Positions 44,581 to 53,851 are shown, counted from the stretch's first letter. The stretch: DNA of 64,000 nt from Deinococcus aquiradiocola (GCF_014646915.1 NZ_BMOE01000006.1:1-64000), one strand, 5' to 3'. Made by a program: numbers and translations. The notes: generated by a model not told the origin, from the letters alone.

Positions 44581-46425
44581 GTGAACGAACGGCTGGCCGC
44601 GGAGGTCGAGGCGGCCCGGGCGGACGTGCAGGCAGGCGGGCAGGGCGCGGCGCGCGCACTGCATTCGCTGCGTGCGGCGGCGGCGGTGGAGGGCGACGAG
44701 GATCTGGCGCGGCAGCTGACTCGGCTGGAGGAACTGCTGCCGGACCCGTCCCGGTACCGGGAGGCGCTGCGGGCCGTGTACCCGGATCCGGTTCGGGGGG
44801 GGCCGCTGCCAGCGCGGCCCGGTCCGGGGGTGACGGTGAGGGAGGCGTCCGCCCCGCCACCCCCGCAGGTGCAGGAGGCGCAGTCGGTGCGGATCGACGT
44901 GCGGAAACTTGACGCGCTGCTCGCGCTGGCGGGCGAACTGACGACGGCGCGCCTGCAGCTCGCCGACCGGCTCGCGCGGGTGCGGTCCGGGCCGGACGAC
45001 GCGGCGTGGCGCGAGGTGCGGCGCTCCGAGACGTCGCTCGCGGCCCTGACGGACTCGCTGGTGCGTGAGGTGCTGGCCGCGCGGCTGCAGCCTGCCCTGC
45101 CGTACCTGCAGAGCTTCGAGCCGGCCGTGCGGGACGCGGCCCGGCAGGCGGGCAAGCGGGCGCGGCTGGAACTGGGGCGGGCGCAGGTGGACCTCGACCG
45201 GCACACCATGGACCGGCTGCGCGCGCCGCTGCTGCACCTGATCCGCAACGCCGTCGATCACGGCCTGCAGGGCCCGGCGGAACGCGTGCTGGCCGGGCGG
45301 GACGAGGTGGGGCGCGTCACGCTGGACGCCGTGAGCCGGGGCGGGCACGTGGAGGTGACGGTCGCGGACGACGGGCACGGCATCGACCTGGCGGGCGTGC
45401 GGCAGGCGGCGGTGCGGCGCGGCCTGCTGCCGGACGACGCGGACCCCGCCCCGGAGGAGCTGACGGAACTGCTGTTCGCGCCGGGCTTCAGTTCCAGGGA
45501 GGAGGTGACGGACCTATCGGGGCGCGGCGTGGGCCTGGACGTGGTGCGCACGCAGGCGCGCGCGCTGGGCGGCGACGTGACGCTGCAGACGGGGCCGGAC
45601 GGGACGCTGGTGCGGCTGCAGGTGCCGCTCACGCTCGCGACGACGCGGGTGGTGGTGGTCCGCAGCGGCGCGTGGACGCTGGCCCTGCCGATCACGTGGG
45701 TGGAGCGCGCAGGCCGGGCCGGGCCGCCCGAGTCGCTGGAGGGCCGCCCGGTCGTGCGGGTCGGGTCGGCCCTCGTTCCGGCGGCGTCCCTGGCGCGCCT
45801 GATGGGGGACGCCTCGCCTGCCGTGGAGGGCGCGTACCTGCTGCTGCGGCAGGGCAGCGGGCGGCTGGCGCTGCTGGTGCAGTCGCTGCTGGACGAGCAG
45901 GAGATCGTGATCAAGCCGCTCGGCTGGCCGCTCGCCGGGTCGCCGTATCTGGAGGGCGCGGCGATCCTGCCGTCGGGCGCGGTCGTGCCGGTGCTGAACG
46001 TGTCGTCGCTCCTGGCACGCAGCGTGGGCGTGCAGACGCTGTCGCCCGCCCCGGAAGCGGTGCGCAGGCGGGTGCTGGTGGTGGACGACACGGCCGTCAC
46101 GCGGCAGCTGCTGTGCCAGATCCTGGAAGGTGCGGGGCTGGAGGTGCAGTCCGCAGATGACGGACTGGAGGCGCTGGAGGTGCTGCGCTCCACGCCGGTG
46201 GACCTGCTGCTCACGGACGTCGAGATGCCGCGCATGTCGGGCCTGGAGCTCGCGCGTGCGGTGCGGGCCGACACACAGCTTTCGGCGCTGCCGGTGGTGC
46301 TGCTCACGTCGCTCGCGCGGCCGGACGAGCGGCAGGCGGGCGCGGACGCCGGCGCGGACGCGTACCTCGTGAAGGGTGAGTTCACGCAGGACGTGCTGCT
46401 GCAGACGGTGGAGCGTCTCCTGTGA
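44581..46425 (+). CDS. CheA-like hybrid kinase with receiver, reduced HPt (WspE-like)
   Basis: 614 residues. The N-terminal ~50 residues hold only a short HPt-like remnant (ALHSLRAAAAVEGD) where a full CheA has about 110. Then come the dimer domain, HATPase domain (LLHLIRNAVDHGLQGPAE; VADDGHGID; GRGVGLDVVRTQ), CheW-like domain, and a C-terminal receiver (RRVLVVDDTAVTRQLL; LLLTDVEMPRMSG; VVLLTS; YLVKGEF). The missing HPt may be supplied by the separate HPt protein at 47321. The receiver sink is as in WspE. Confidence 0.9.
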   Translation: MNERLAAEVEAARADVQAGGQGAARALHSLRAAAAVEGDEDLARQLTRLEELLPDPSRYREALRAVYPDPVRGGPLPARPGPGVTVREASAPPPPQVQEAQSVRIDVRKLDALLALAGELTTARLQLADRLARVRSGPDDAAWREVRRSETSLAALTDSLVREVLAARLQPALPYLQSFEPAVRDAARQAGKRARLELGRAQVDLDRHTMDRLRAPLLHLIRNAVDHGLQGPAERVLAGRDEVGRVTLDAVSRGGHVEVTVADDGHGIDLAGVRQAAVRRGLLPDDADPAPEELTELLFAPGFSSREEVTDLSGRGVGLDVVRTQARALGGDVTLQTGPDGTLVRLQVPLTLATTRVVVVRSGAWTLALPITWVERAGRAGPPESLEGRPVVRVGSALVPAASLARLMGDASPAVEGAYLLLRQGSGRLALLVQSLLDEQEIVIKPLGWPLAGSPYLEGAAILPSGAVVPVLNVSSLLARSVGVQTLSPAPEAVRRRVLVVDDTAVTRQLLCQILEGAGLEVQSADDGLEALEVLRSTPVDLLLTDVEMPRMSGLELARAVRADTQLSALPVVLLTSLARPDERQAGADAGADAYLVKGEFTQDVLLQTVERLL

Positions 46426-47324
46426 ACGGCGCGCCGGTGGTGCTCGTGTCGCCGCGCCTGGAGGACCGGCAGCTGGCGGCACGCCTGTTCGCCGCACCGC
46501 GTCTGCTGACGTCGTCCGTCACGGCGGCCCTCACGCACCTGCAGGGCACTCCCGGCAGCGGCAGCGCCCTGATCCTGATGGCGCCGCTGCCGGACGTGCC
46601 CCTCGCGGACGTGACGCGCGCGGCGCGGCGCGTGCAGGCGCGCGTGATCGTGATCGGCGGGGCCGTGCCGGGCGCGGTGACGCTGCCGGACCTGCACGCG
46701 GCGGCGCGCCTGCTGCGGCCCACGGCGGGCGCGGAGGGCGGCCCGGAGCGCGTGCAGGGAGGCGGCCCGGCCGGGGTGCCCCCCCGGCTCACGCTGATCG
46801 GGGCGAGCACGGGCGGGCCGAAGGTCCTGTCCGTCGCGCTGAGGAACCTGAAGCCGTCCGGGACGGTCGTGATCGCGCAGCACATCTCCGGCGGGTTCGG
46901 GCAGAACTTCGCGTCGTGGCTGTCCGGCGTGACGGGCAGCGAGGTGAGGGTGGCCCGGCACCTCGACCCGCTGCGGGCGGGCGAGATTCTCGTCGCGCCG
47001 GACGGGCAGCACCTGTGGCTGTCGGGCGGCGTGCTGCACCTGCAGCCGGGCCGTCCGGGGCTGGAACACCTGCCGAGCATCGACCGGCTGTTCGTGTCGG
47101 CCGTGCCGGTCGCCCCGACCGTGACGGGCGTGCTGCTGAGCGGCATGGGCGACGACGGCGCGGAAGGGCTCGCGCAGCTGCGCCGGGCGGGCGCGCTGAC
47201 GGTGGTGCAGGCGCCCGCCACGGCGTCCCTGCCGTCCATGCCGCAGCAGGCGCTGCAGCGGGAACGTCCGAGTTACGTGCTGACGCCCGAGGAACTGGCG
47301 GGCCTGCTGGGAAGGAACGCATGA
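46422..47324 (+). CDS. CheB-type methylesterase with degenerate receiver (WspF-like)
   Basis: 300 residues. The C-terminal domain has the catalytic triad: LIGASTGGPKVLSVAL (Ser), VVIAQHISGGFGQNF (His) and LLSGMGDDGAEGLAQL (Asp). The N-terminal 100 residues keep a receiver-like length but lack the acidic pocket and phospho-Asp (ILMAPLPDVPL at that place), so regulation by phosphorylation is doubtful. It removes methyl groups from the receptor. Confidence 0.85.
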   Translation: MNGAPVVLVSPRLEDRQLAARLFAAPRLLTSSVTAALTHLQGTPGSGSALILMAPLPDVPLADVTRAARRVQARVIVIGGAVPGAVTLPDLHAAARLLRPTAGAEGGPERVQGGGPAGVPPRLTLIGASTGGPKVLSVALRNLKPSGTVVIAQHISGGFGQNFASWLSGVTGSEVRVARHLDPLRAGEILVAPDGQHLWLSGGVLHLQPGRPGLEHLPSIDRLFVSAVPVAPTVTGVLLSGMGDDGAEGLAQLRRAGALTVVQAPATASLPSMPQQALQRERPSYVLTPEELAGLLGRNA

Positions 47325-48121
47325 CGCTCGACCCGGGCGCGTTCCTGCCGCTGTTCGCGGAGGAGGCCGAATCCCAGCTGCTGCTGCTGGAGCGCAGCCT
47401 TCACCGGCTGGAGGACGACGCGTCGGACGGGCAGGCGATCCGTTCGGCGTTCCAGGCGGCGCACTCCCTCAAGGGGGGGGCCGCCATGCTGGAGTTGCAT
47501 GGCCTGCGGCTCGTGACGGGCGCCTTCGAGGACCTGCTGCAGAGGTGGCGGGACGACGCGTCCAGGGCCGGGCAGGGCTGGCTGGCGCTGTCGTTCGGGG
47601 TGCGCGATCACCTGCGCGCCAGCCTGGGGCAGCTGACGCCCGGCCTGCCCGCGACCATGCAGGAGGAGGCGCTGGCGGCCGCGCTGAAGGCCGCGTCAGT
47701 GGGCCAGGACGTTCAGGGTACTGTCGCCGCGCCCGTCAGTCCCGCGCCGCCCGCCTCCCTCCCCGCCGCGAGTGCCGTGGTGATGGATGACTCCCGGCTG
47801 GCGGGCGAGGCCGTGGCGGACCTGCTGCGCTCCGTCGGAGCGCGGGTCGTCCTCCACCGGCAGGCCCGGCCGTACGCGGGCGAGACGCTCGGCGTGGTGT
47901 CCGGCCAGCTCGCCGGGGACGCCCTGCGGCTCGGCTGGCCGCCGGACCGGCTGAGCGTCCTGAGCGAACGCCCGGACCGGGTCGCGGAGTCCCGGCAGGC
48001 CGGACTGCACGCCCAGGGCCGCCCGCGCCGCGACACGCCCCCGCACGCCCTGCCCGCCTTCTGGCTCGCCGTCCTCGCTTCCGTCCCCTCCCCCACCGCT
48101 CCCGAACGAGGTTCACCGTGA
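47321..48121 (+). CDS. Separate HPt phosphotransfer protein with receiver-like tail
   Basis: 266 residues. Residues 1-115 are an HPt domain with the phosphorylatable His in FQAAHSLKGGAAMLELHGLR, just as at the start of CheA. Residues about 150-185 (SAVVMDDSRLAGEAVADLLR) resemble the first third of a receiver, then the sequence turns Arg- and Pro-rich with no phospho-Asp. It lies between the CheB-like and GGDEF genes with 4-base overlaps, so it probably carries phosphate from the CheA-like kinase to the cyclase. Confidence 0.8.
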   Translation: MTLDPGAFLPLFAEEAESQLLLLERSLHRLEDDASDGQAIRSAFQAAHSLKGGAAMLELHGLRLVTGAFEDLLQRWRDDASRAGQGWLALSFGVRDHLRASLGQLTPGLPATMQEEALAAALKAASVGQDVQGTVAAPVSPAPPASLPAASAVVMDDSRLAGEAVADLLRSVGARVVLHRQARPYAGETLGVVSGQLAGDALRLGWPPDRLSVLSERPDRVAESRQAGLHAQGRPRRDTPPHALPAFWLAVLASVPSPTAPERGSP

Positions 48122-49098
48122 ATGTCCTGATCGTCGACGACAGCCCCCTGATGCGCGCCATGCTCGCGAGCGCCCTCACGCCCACCGGCGCGGCCGTCAC
48201 CGCGCCCGCGACGCTGGACGACGCGCGCACCCTGCTCGGCATGCCGGGCGGCGTCACGGACGTGGACGTGCTGCTGCTCGACCTGGTGATGCCGGACACG
48301 GACGGCCTGACCTTCCTGCGTGAACTGCGCGCCCACCCGCACCTGGAGGACCTGAGCGTCATCATGGTGACGGCCATGCAGGAGGAGGACCGGCTGGACG
48401 AGGCCTTCGCGGCGGGCGCCAACGACTACGTCACCAAGCCGGTCCGGCCCGGCGCGCTGTGCGCGCGTGCGTCCAGCGCGGCCCGCCTGACGCGCGCCCT
48501 GCGGTCCCGGCGGGAACGCGAAGCGGAGCTCAAGATGCTCAACGATCGGCTCGCGGACCTGAACGCGCAGCTGGAGACGCTGTCGCTCACGGACGGCCTG
48601 ACGGGCATCTCGAACCGCCGCGCCTTCGATCAGGGGTACGAGCGGGCCCTGGCGCTGCACACGCGGACGGGCCTGCCGGTCACGCTGCTGCTGCTCGACA
48701 TCGATCATTTCAAGCGGTACAACGACACGCTCGGGCACCCGGCAGGCGACGCGTGCCTGCAGCAGGTCGCGCGGGTGGTCCGGTCGCAGGTGAACCGCGC
48801 GGCGGACGTGGTCGCGCGCTACGGCGGCGAGGAGTTCGCGGTGCTGCTGCTGGACACGCACCTGCAGGGCGGGCGGTGCGTGGCGGACCGCATCCTGGCG
48901 GCCCTGCGGGACGCGGCGATCCCGCACCCGGCGCACCCGCTGGGGCAGGTGACGGTCAGCATCGGCGTGGCCGGGCACGGGCTGTCCGGGATGGTGTCGC
49001 TGAAGGATGCTGCGGACGAGGCGCTGTACCGCGCGAAGGCCGCCGGGCGGGCGCGGGCGGTGGTGTGGGGCGAGACGGACGCGGCACCCGCCACCTGA
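48118..49098 (+). CDS. Response regulator diguanylate cyclase (WspR-like)
   Basis: 326 residues. The receiver has VLIVDDSPLMRAML, LLLDLVMPDTDG (phospho-Asp), VIMVTAMQ and YVTKPVRP; a short coiled linker leads to a GGDEF domain with DGLTGISNRRAF, LLLDIDHFKRYNDTLGH and the active site RYGGEEFAVLL. It should make cyclic-di-GMP when phosphorylated. Last gene of the operon, so cyclic-di-GMP is the output. Confidence 0.93.
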   Translation: MNVLIVDDSPLMRAMLASALTPTGAAVTAPATLDDARTLLGMPGGVTDVDVLLLDLVMPDTDGLTFLRELRAHPHLEDLSVIMVTAMQEEDRLDEAFAAGANDYVTKPVRPGALCARASSAARLTRALRSRREREAELKMLNDRLADLNAQLETLSLTDGLTGISNRRAFDQGYERALALHTRTGLPVTLLLLDIDHFKRYNDTLGHPAGDACLQQVARVVRSQVNRAADVVARYGGEEFAVLLLDTHLQGGRCVADRILAALRDAAIPHPAHPLGQVTVSIGVAGHGLSGMVSLKDAADEALYRAKAAGRARAVVWGETDAAPAT

Positions 49099-49134
49099 AC
49101 CGAGGGCGCCGCAGGTGAACGCGGCCGGGCCTGT

Positions 49135-50649
49135 TCAGCGGGGCGGGCCGAGGCGTTCGAGGTGCAGCGCGAGGCTCAGCTCGAAGCGCGTGAAGGGCGC
49201 GCCGAGGTCCAGTTCCAGCAGCGTCTCCAGGCGCTGCACGCGCGCCGTCAGGGTGTTGAGGTGCACGCCCAGCTGCCGGGCCGTCCAGGCCTGCTGGAAT
49301 CCGCTGTCCACGAGGGCCTGCAGCGTCACGCGCAGGTGGCCCGGCACGCCGGGCGCGTCGAGCCGCCCGAGGAGGCGCGCGTGGAAGGCGCGGAGCGCGG
49401 CGAGGTCCGACACGCTGCCGAGCAGTCTGGGGAGCAGCAGGTCCTCGTAGTGGTGCACGCCGGGACCGGTGACGCCCCGGAACGCGCGTGACAGTTCGGC
49501 ATGCGCGGCGGGCAGGTCTTCCGGGCGCTCGCAGCGCGGGCCGATCAGGGTGACGCTTTCCGTCTCGCCGGGTGCGGTGGCCGTGAAGCGCCGCACCAGG
49601 GCCGGGTCGTCCGGCAGCAGGAACTCCACGCGGTTGAGGTTCACGGTCAGGAGGGCGGGCACGCCGTGCGCCTGGAGGCGCTGCGCGACGTGCCGGGCGA
49701 GCGCCTCGCGCTGCAGGAACGCCTCCGGCTGTTCCGGGACGTGCGGGGCGAGCGCTTCTCCGCCTGTCACGGCGCTCAGGCACACGCGGTACGGCTGCTG
49801 CGGCAGGTAGCCGAGCGCGGCGGCGCGCGCGCGGACGCTGGGCGTGTCGGTCCACCCGCCGCTGAACAGCGCGTCGAGCGCCGCGTAGCGCAGGCGCGCC
49901 TCGATGAGTGCCCCGGTACGCGCCTGCGAGAGGTGCAGCGCCAGGATGGTGGCCGCGTGCTCCAGCGCGCGCGCCTGCAGGTCCGGATCGCGGTCCGGCT
50001 GCAGCACGCCGCGCAGTCGCCCGACGTCCTCCCGGCCGATGGTGACGGGCACGGCCGCCCACGCACCGTCCGGACCGGGGAGCGGCGTTCCGGCAGGACT
50101 GAACTGCACGTCGGTGCGCAGAATGCCCGCGAAGCGGTCGAGGAGGGCGTCGACCGTGGCGACCGTGACGGCCGCCTGCGTGAGCGCCTGGTGGATGCGT
50201 TCGCTCGCGACGATCAGCGCCTGCTGCCGGTTCATGAGTTCGGCGCTGATGGCGTCCAGCACGTCCACGAACGGCACCTGCCACGGCAGGCTCAGCAGCG
50301 GCAGGTTGCGGGCGTCCGCGGCGCGCCGCATGGCAGGCGTGACGGTCAGCGCGTCCCGGCCTTCCGCGACGAGGAGCGCCGACACGCCTGCACGCGCGGC
50401 CCGCCGCACGAAGGTTTCGGGCGTGACGCGGCCCGCCCAGCCCGCGCCGGTCGTGAGGAGCAGCTCGCCGCCGCGCACCCAGCGTTCCGGGTCCGGCTGC
50501 TCCACCGTGTGCGCGCGGCGTACCACCATGCCCAGGCCCGCGTGCCCGGCGAGCAGCGTGGCGCCCACCAGGACCGGCAGGTGCAGCAGGTCCTGCACGA
50601 GCAGCGGGCGGGACACGCCGAGGTCCGGCAAGGGCAGCGCGTCGGTCAT
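49135..50649 (-). CDS. PucR-family transcriptional regulator
   Basis: 504 residues. N-terminal PucR domain (VQDLLHLPVLVGATLLAGHA; ELLLTTGAGWAG), a GGDEF-like middle (about 280-400) without active-site residues, and a C-terminal HTH_30 (LVDSGFQQAWTARQLGVHLN then TLTARVQRLETLL). Such proteins control purine or amino-acid use. It is divergent from the Liv-type binding protein gene, with a dyad between them, so it may regulate that gene. Confidence 0.85.
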   Translation of the reverse strand: MTDALPLPDLGVSRPLLVQDLLHLPVLVGATLLAGHAGLGMVVRRAHTVEQPDPERWVRGGELLLTTGAGWAGRVTPETFVRRAARAGVSALLVAEGRDALTVTPAMRRAADARNLPLLSLPWQVPFVDVLDAISAELMNRQQALIVASERIHQALTQAAVTVATVDALLDRFAGILRTDVQFSPAGTPLPGPDGAWAAVPVTIGREDVGRLRGVLQPDRDPDLQARALEHAATILALHLSQARTGALIEARLRYAALDALFSGGWTDTPSVRARAAALGYLPQQPYRVCLSAVTGGEALAPHVPEQPEAFLQREALARHVAQRLQAHGVPALLTVNLNRVEFLLPDDPALVRRFTATAPGETESVTLIGPRCERPEDLPAAHAELSRAFRGVTGPGVHHYEDLLLPRLLGSVSDLAALRAFHARLLGRLDAPGVPGHLRVTLQALVDSGFQQAWTARQLGVHLNTLTARVQRLETLLELDLGAPFTRFELSLALHLERLGPPR

Positions 50650-50676
50650 CCAGGTAGTGTACCTTCCACACGGCTG

Positions 50677-50696
50677 CACACGATTCCGGTCGTGTG
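50677..50696. promoter_or_regulatory. Dyad in the PucR/Liv divergent region
   Basis: CACACGA (50677-50683), six bases, TCGTGTG (50690-50696): a perfect 7-base inverted repeat. On the plus strand TGGGCA, 17 bases and TACGCT (50730-50735) form a likely promoter for the binding-protein gene. The dyad is a candidate PucR-type operator. Confidence 0.45.
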
Positions 50697-50830
50697 ATTC
50701 ACACCTGGGCAGCCCCACCCGGAACGTGTACGCTGTCACGAAGTCCGGAGGAACGCGCGCCACCGACCCGTACCGAACGACACGCCCCACGCATGACCAC
50801 GGCCGTGCACCGCGGCCACCAGGAGGAACC

Positions 50831-51982
50831 ATGACGCACCGCACGCTCACCCTGACGGCCCTCACCGCCCTCCTGACGCTCGGCGCCGCCCAGGCCCTGC
50901 CGGTCATCAAGCTCGCCACGCTCAGCCCGCTCTCCGGCGGGCAGTCCGACCAGGGCCTGCAGATCCGCAACGCGACGCAGCTCGCCGTGGCCGCGTACCA
51001 GGCGCGCTTCAAGGCCGCCGGATTCGAGCTGCAGCTCGTCACGTACGACGACCAGGCCGACCCGACCACCGGTACGGCCCTCGCACGCCGCATCGCCGCC
51101 GACCCGGCCATCCTGGCGCTCATCGGGACGTACAACTCCGGCGTGGCCGTTCCTGTCAGCGACGTGCTGCTCGGCGCGCACATCCCCATGATCACGCCGT
51201 CCGCGACGGGCGTGAAGGTCACGGCGCGCGGCCTGCCGAACGTGAACCGTGTCGTGGCGCGCGACGACGCGCAGGGCAGCGCCATCGGCAAGTTCATCGC
51301 CACGACCCTCAAGGCCAAAAAGGTCTACATGCTCGACGACAAGACCGCCTACGGGCAGGGCCTCGCGAGCGAGGTCGAGAAGTACCTGCGCGCGCACGGC
51401 GTCACCATCCTCGCGTCCGAGGGCACCGAGGAGAAGAGCGACTTCTCCAGCATCATCAGCAAGATCAAGGCCCTCAACCCGGACGCGGTGTTCTTCGGCG
51501 GCATCTTCAACCAGGGCGCGCCCTTCGTGAAGCAGCTGCGCGAGTCGGGCGTCACGTCCGCCGTGATGGGCGGCGACGGCTGGGATTCCTCCGAATTCCA
51601 GAGACTGGCGGGCAGCACCGCCAGCGGCGTCATGTACACCGCGACGGCCGCGCCCGCCAGTTCCCTCCCGAAGGCAGCCACCTTCGCGGCGCTGTACCGC
51701 AAGACCTTCAACGCGGACGTGCAGGGCTTCGGTGTGACCGCCTACGACGCGGCGAACATCGCGCTCGGCACCATCCTGAACCTCGCCCGCAAGAGCGGCG
51801 GCAAGGTCCCGGACCACGCGGCCGTCGAGGCGGGCATCCGTGCCTCCAGAACGACGGGCCTGCTGAGCGGCACCGTGCAGTTCGACAAGCTCGGCGACCG
51901 GCTCGACGCGCGGATCTTCGTGATCCGCATCCAGCCGGACCTGTCCATCAAGGTCGTGGACGCCGTCAGCGCCGACAAATAA
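50831..51982 (+). CDS. Branched-chain amino acid ABC transporter substrate-binding protein (LivK-like)
   Basis: 383 residues with AGGAGG before the ATG. Signal peptide (LTLTALTALLTLGAAQA), then a type I periplasmic-binding fold: IKLATLSPLSGGQSDQG, LIGTYNSGVAVPVSDVL, VYMLDDKTAYGQGLASEVEK and GVTAYDAANIALGTILN. It binds an amino acid or amide outside the membrane. No permease or ATPase genes are next to it, so it may serve a transporter coded elsewhere. A terminator follows. Confidence 0.88.
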   Translation: MTHRTLTLTALTALLTLGAAQALPVIKLATLSPLSGGQSDQGLQIRNATQLAVAAYQARFKAAGFELQLVTYDDQADPTTGTALARRIAADPAILALIGTYNSGVAVPVSDVLLGAHIPMITPSATGVKVTARGLPNVNRVVARDDAQGSAIGKFIATTLKAKKVYMLDDKTAYGQGLASEVEKYLRAHGVTILASEGTEEKSDFSSIISKIKALNPDAVFFGGIFNQGAPFVKQLRESGVTSAVMGGDGWDSSEFQRLAGSTASGVMYTATAAPASSLPKAATFAALYRKTFNADVQGFGVTAYDAANIALGTILNLARKSGGKVPDHAAVEAGIRASRTTGLLSGTVQFDKLGDRLDARIFVIRIQPDLSIKVVDAVSADK

Positions 51983-51998
51983 GGAAGGTGCAGGGGAG

Positions 51999-52028
51999 CG
52001 GGCGGGCGCTTCGGCGTTCCGCCCGTTT
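51999..52028 (+). terminator. Rho-independent terminator after LivK-like gene
   Basis: CGGGCGG-G-CGC, TTCG loop, GCG-TT-CCGCCCG and TTT. The UUCG tetraloop and 10 paired bases support a terminator with a small internal bulge. Confidence 0.65.
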
Positions 52029-52161
52029 CCCGTGCCTGGCGGTCGTCCGGGCCTCGCTCACATGGTTCCGCTCCACCTTCATGAGGTGAGGGAAGCACAC
52101 CGGATCTCGTTTCACCTGCGCCGGACCGTACGTCCTGCCGTTCGTTCCGACCGATTTCGGC

Positions 52162-53733
52162 TCAGGTGTGCCAGGCGACGCCGTCGCGGCCCGTGTGTTT
52201 GACGTGGTACAGGTGCCGGTCGGCGGTCGCGAGGGCCATCTCGAAGTCCGGGGTGGTCGCCTCCGCCACGCCGATGCTGACGGTCACGCGAAAGGGATGC
52301 GGCAGGTCCGGCCACGTCAGGTTGCGGATGGCGTCGACGACGTGCTGCGCAGTGCGTGCGAGGTCTTCGGCAGCCTCTGCGGGGCGCAGCAGCACGAATT
52401 CCTCCCCGCCGTAGCGGGCGATGACGTCCTGCGGGGCGGCGTGCTCGCGCAGCAGGCCCGCGAGTCGGCGCAGGACGGTGTCGCCGAAGGGGTGGCCGTA
52501 CGTGTCGTTCACGGCCTTGAAGTGGTCGATGTCGATGATCGCCACGCCGAGCGGCGCGTCCGGGGTGGCGTTCAGGGCGAGCGTCTCGCCGCGCCGGAAC
52601 AGGTGGTCGCGGTTCGACAGGCCCGTGAGACCGTCGGTGCGGCTGAGTTCCCGGATGCGGTCGTTGAGGGCCTGGAGTTCCCGCACGTGCTCCTGCAGCG
52701 CGGCGCTCTGGCGGCGTTCGTTCTCGGCGGCCTCCTCGAGTGCCTGGATGCGGTGCAGCACTTCGAGGCTGCGGTACACCTTGCGGCGTTCCGAGGCGTG
52801 CGTCGCCCGTTCGAAGTCGAGGGTGGCGCGCAGGTGCAGGAGGGCGTCGTGGTCGTGGCCGAGTTCGGCGTGCGCGCGGCTGAGCGCTTCGTGCAGTCGG
52901 GGCAGGGAGACGTGCGTGCCGAGGGACCGGGCGAACTCCACCTCGGGCGGCAGGAGGCGCAGGGCGAGGTGAGGGTCGCCGTGCCGGGTGAGGGCGAGCG
53001 CGACGTCGATGCGGAGTTCGGAGCCAGGGTTCTGTGCAGCGAGGGCGGCGAGGCGCGCTTCGAGTTCCGGCACCCGGGTGGTGCGGCCGAGCGCGTCGAG
53101 GCTCAGGAGGGTCGTGTGGACCGCTTCGGCCTCCACCTCCGGGCGGTGATGCAGGCCGGGGTACGTGAGCGCCTCCTCCAGGTACGTGAGGGCCTGCTCG
53201 TGCTGTCCGGCGTCCTGCGCGAACTGCGCGAGGTTGGTGAGGGCAATGGCGACACCGAACCCGTACCCGAGCTGCCGGAAACGCTGCAGGGCGGTCAGGA
53301 CGTGCTCGCGAGCGCGGTCAGGGTCGCTGGCGCGCAGTTCCACACCGAGGTCGTGCTGGCCGGACGCCTCGAGTTCGTCGTCCTGCACCTGGCGCGCGAC
53401 GCGGATCTGCTCGTCGTACAGGCGCACCGCCTGATCGGGCCGGTTCAGTCGGCTTTCCAGGCAGGCGAGGGTGTTCACGGCCCGGCCGTGCCACGCGCTG
53501 AGCGGTTCGCGCTGCAGGTCACGGATCGCCTGGTGTGAGCGGTGCAGGCTGGCCGGGAGGTTTCCGTCGCGCCATTCGAGGTACGCGAGGACCACGTCCA
53601 CCTGCGGCGGAGCAGGTGCAGCAGGACGGAACGTCAGCGCGAGGTGCCGGGCGAGGACCGGATCCTCGTCCCTCACGGCCCAGGCGCGTTCCAGGTCCAG
53701 CAGGGGGGTCGGGACGCTCCGGAAGGCGCTCAT
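52162..53733 (-). CDS. TPR-repeat diguanylate cyclase
   Basis: 523 residues from the ATG at 53733. Residues 1-320 are helical repeats of TPR type (ALTNLAQFAQDAGQHEQALT; ALSRAHAELGHDHDALLHL). A coiled coil leads to a GGDEF domain with DGLTGLSNRDHLF, VAIIDIDHFKAVNDTYGHPF and active RYGGEEFVLL. No membrane segment, so it is a cytoplasmic cyclic-di-GMP synthase controlled through protein contact. TACACT 12 bases before the ATG is a possible -10. Confidence 0.88.
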   Translation of the reverse strand: MSAFRSVPTPLLDLERAWAVRDEDPVLARHLALTFRPAAPAPPQVDVVLAYLEWRDGNLPASLHRSHQAIRDLQREPLSAWHGRAVNTLACLESRLNRPDQAVRLYDEQIRVARQVQDDELEASGQHDLGVELRASDPDRAREHVLTALQRFRQLGYGFGVAIALTNLAQFAQDAGQHEQALTYLEEALTYPGLHHRPEVEAEAVHTTLLSLDALGRTTRVPELEARLAALAAQNPGSELRIDVALALTRHGDPHLALRLLPPEVEFARSLGTHVSLPRLHEALSRAHAELGHDHDALLHLRATLDFERATHASERRKVYRSLEVLHRIQALEEAAENERRQSAALQEHVRELQALNDRIRELSRTDGLTGLSNRDHLFRRGETLALNATPDAPLGVAIIDIDHFKAVNDTYGHPFGDTVLRRLAGLLREHAAPQDVIARYGGEEFVLLRPAEAAEDLARTAQHVVDAIRNLTWPDLPHPFRVTVSIGVAEATTPDFEMALATADRHLYHVKHTGRDGVAWHT

Positions 53734-53851
53734 GTTCTGTCTCACAGTGTACCGGGGCAGGTCTTACGGGACGTTGACAATTCAGGGACAATGAGGAACG
53801 CAGGGCGGGCACACGCCTTCCGGGCCGTTTCTGTGTCGTGCGGCGCGCCTC

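Noticed and set aside
40619..49098. Flagellar or pilus chemotaxis operon
   Set aside because: No CheY output, no flagellar or pil genes; the terminal gene is a GGDEF regulator, which fits a Wsp-like signalling role better.
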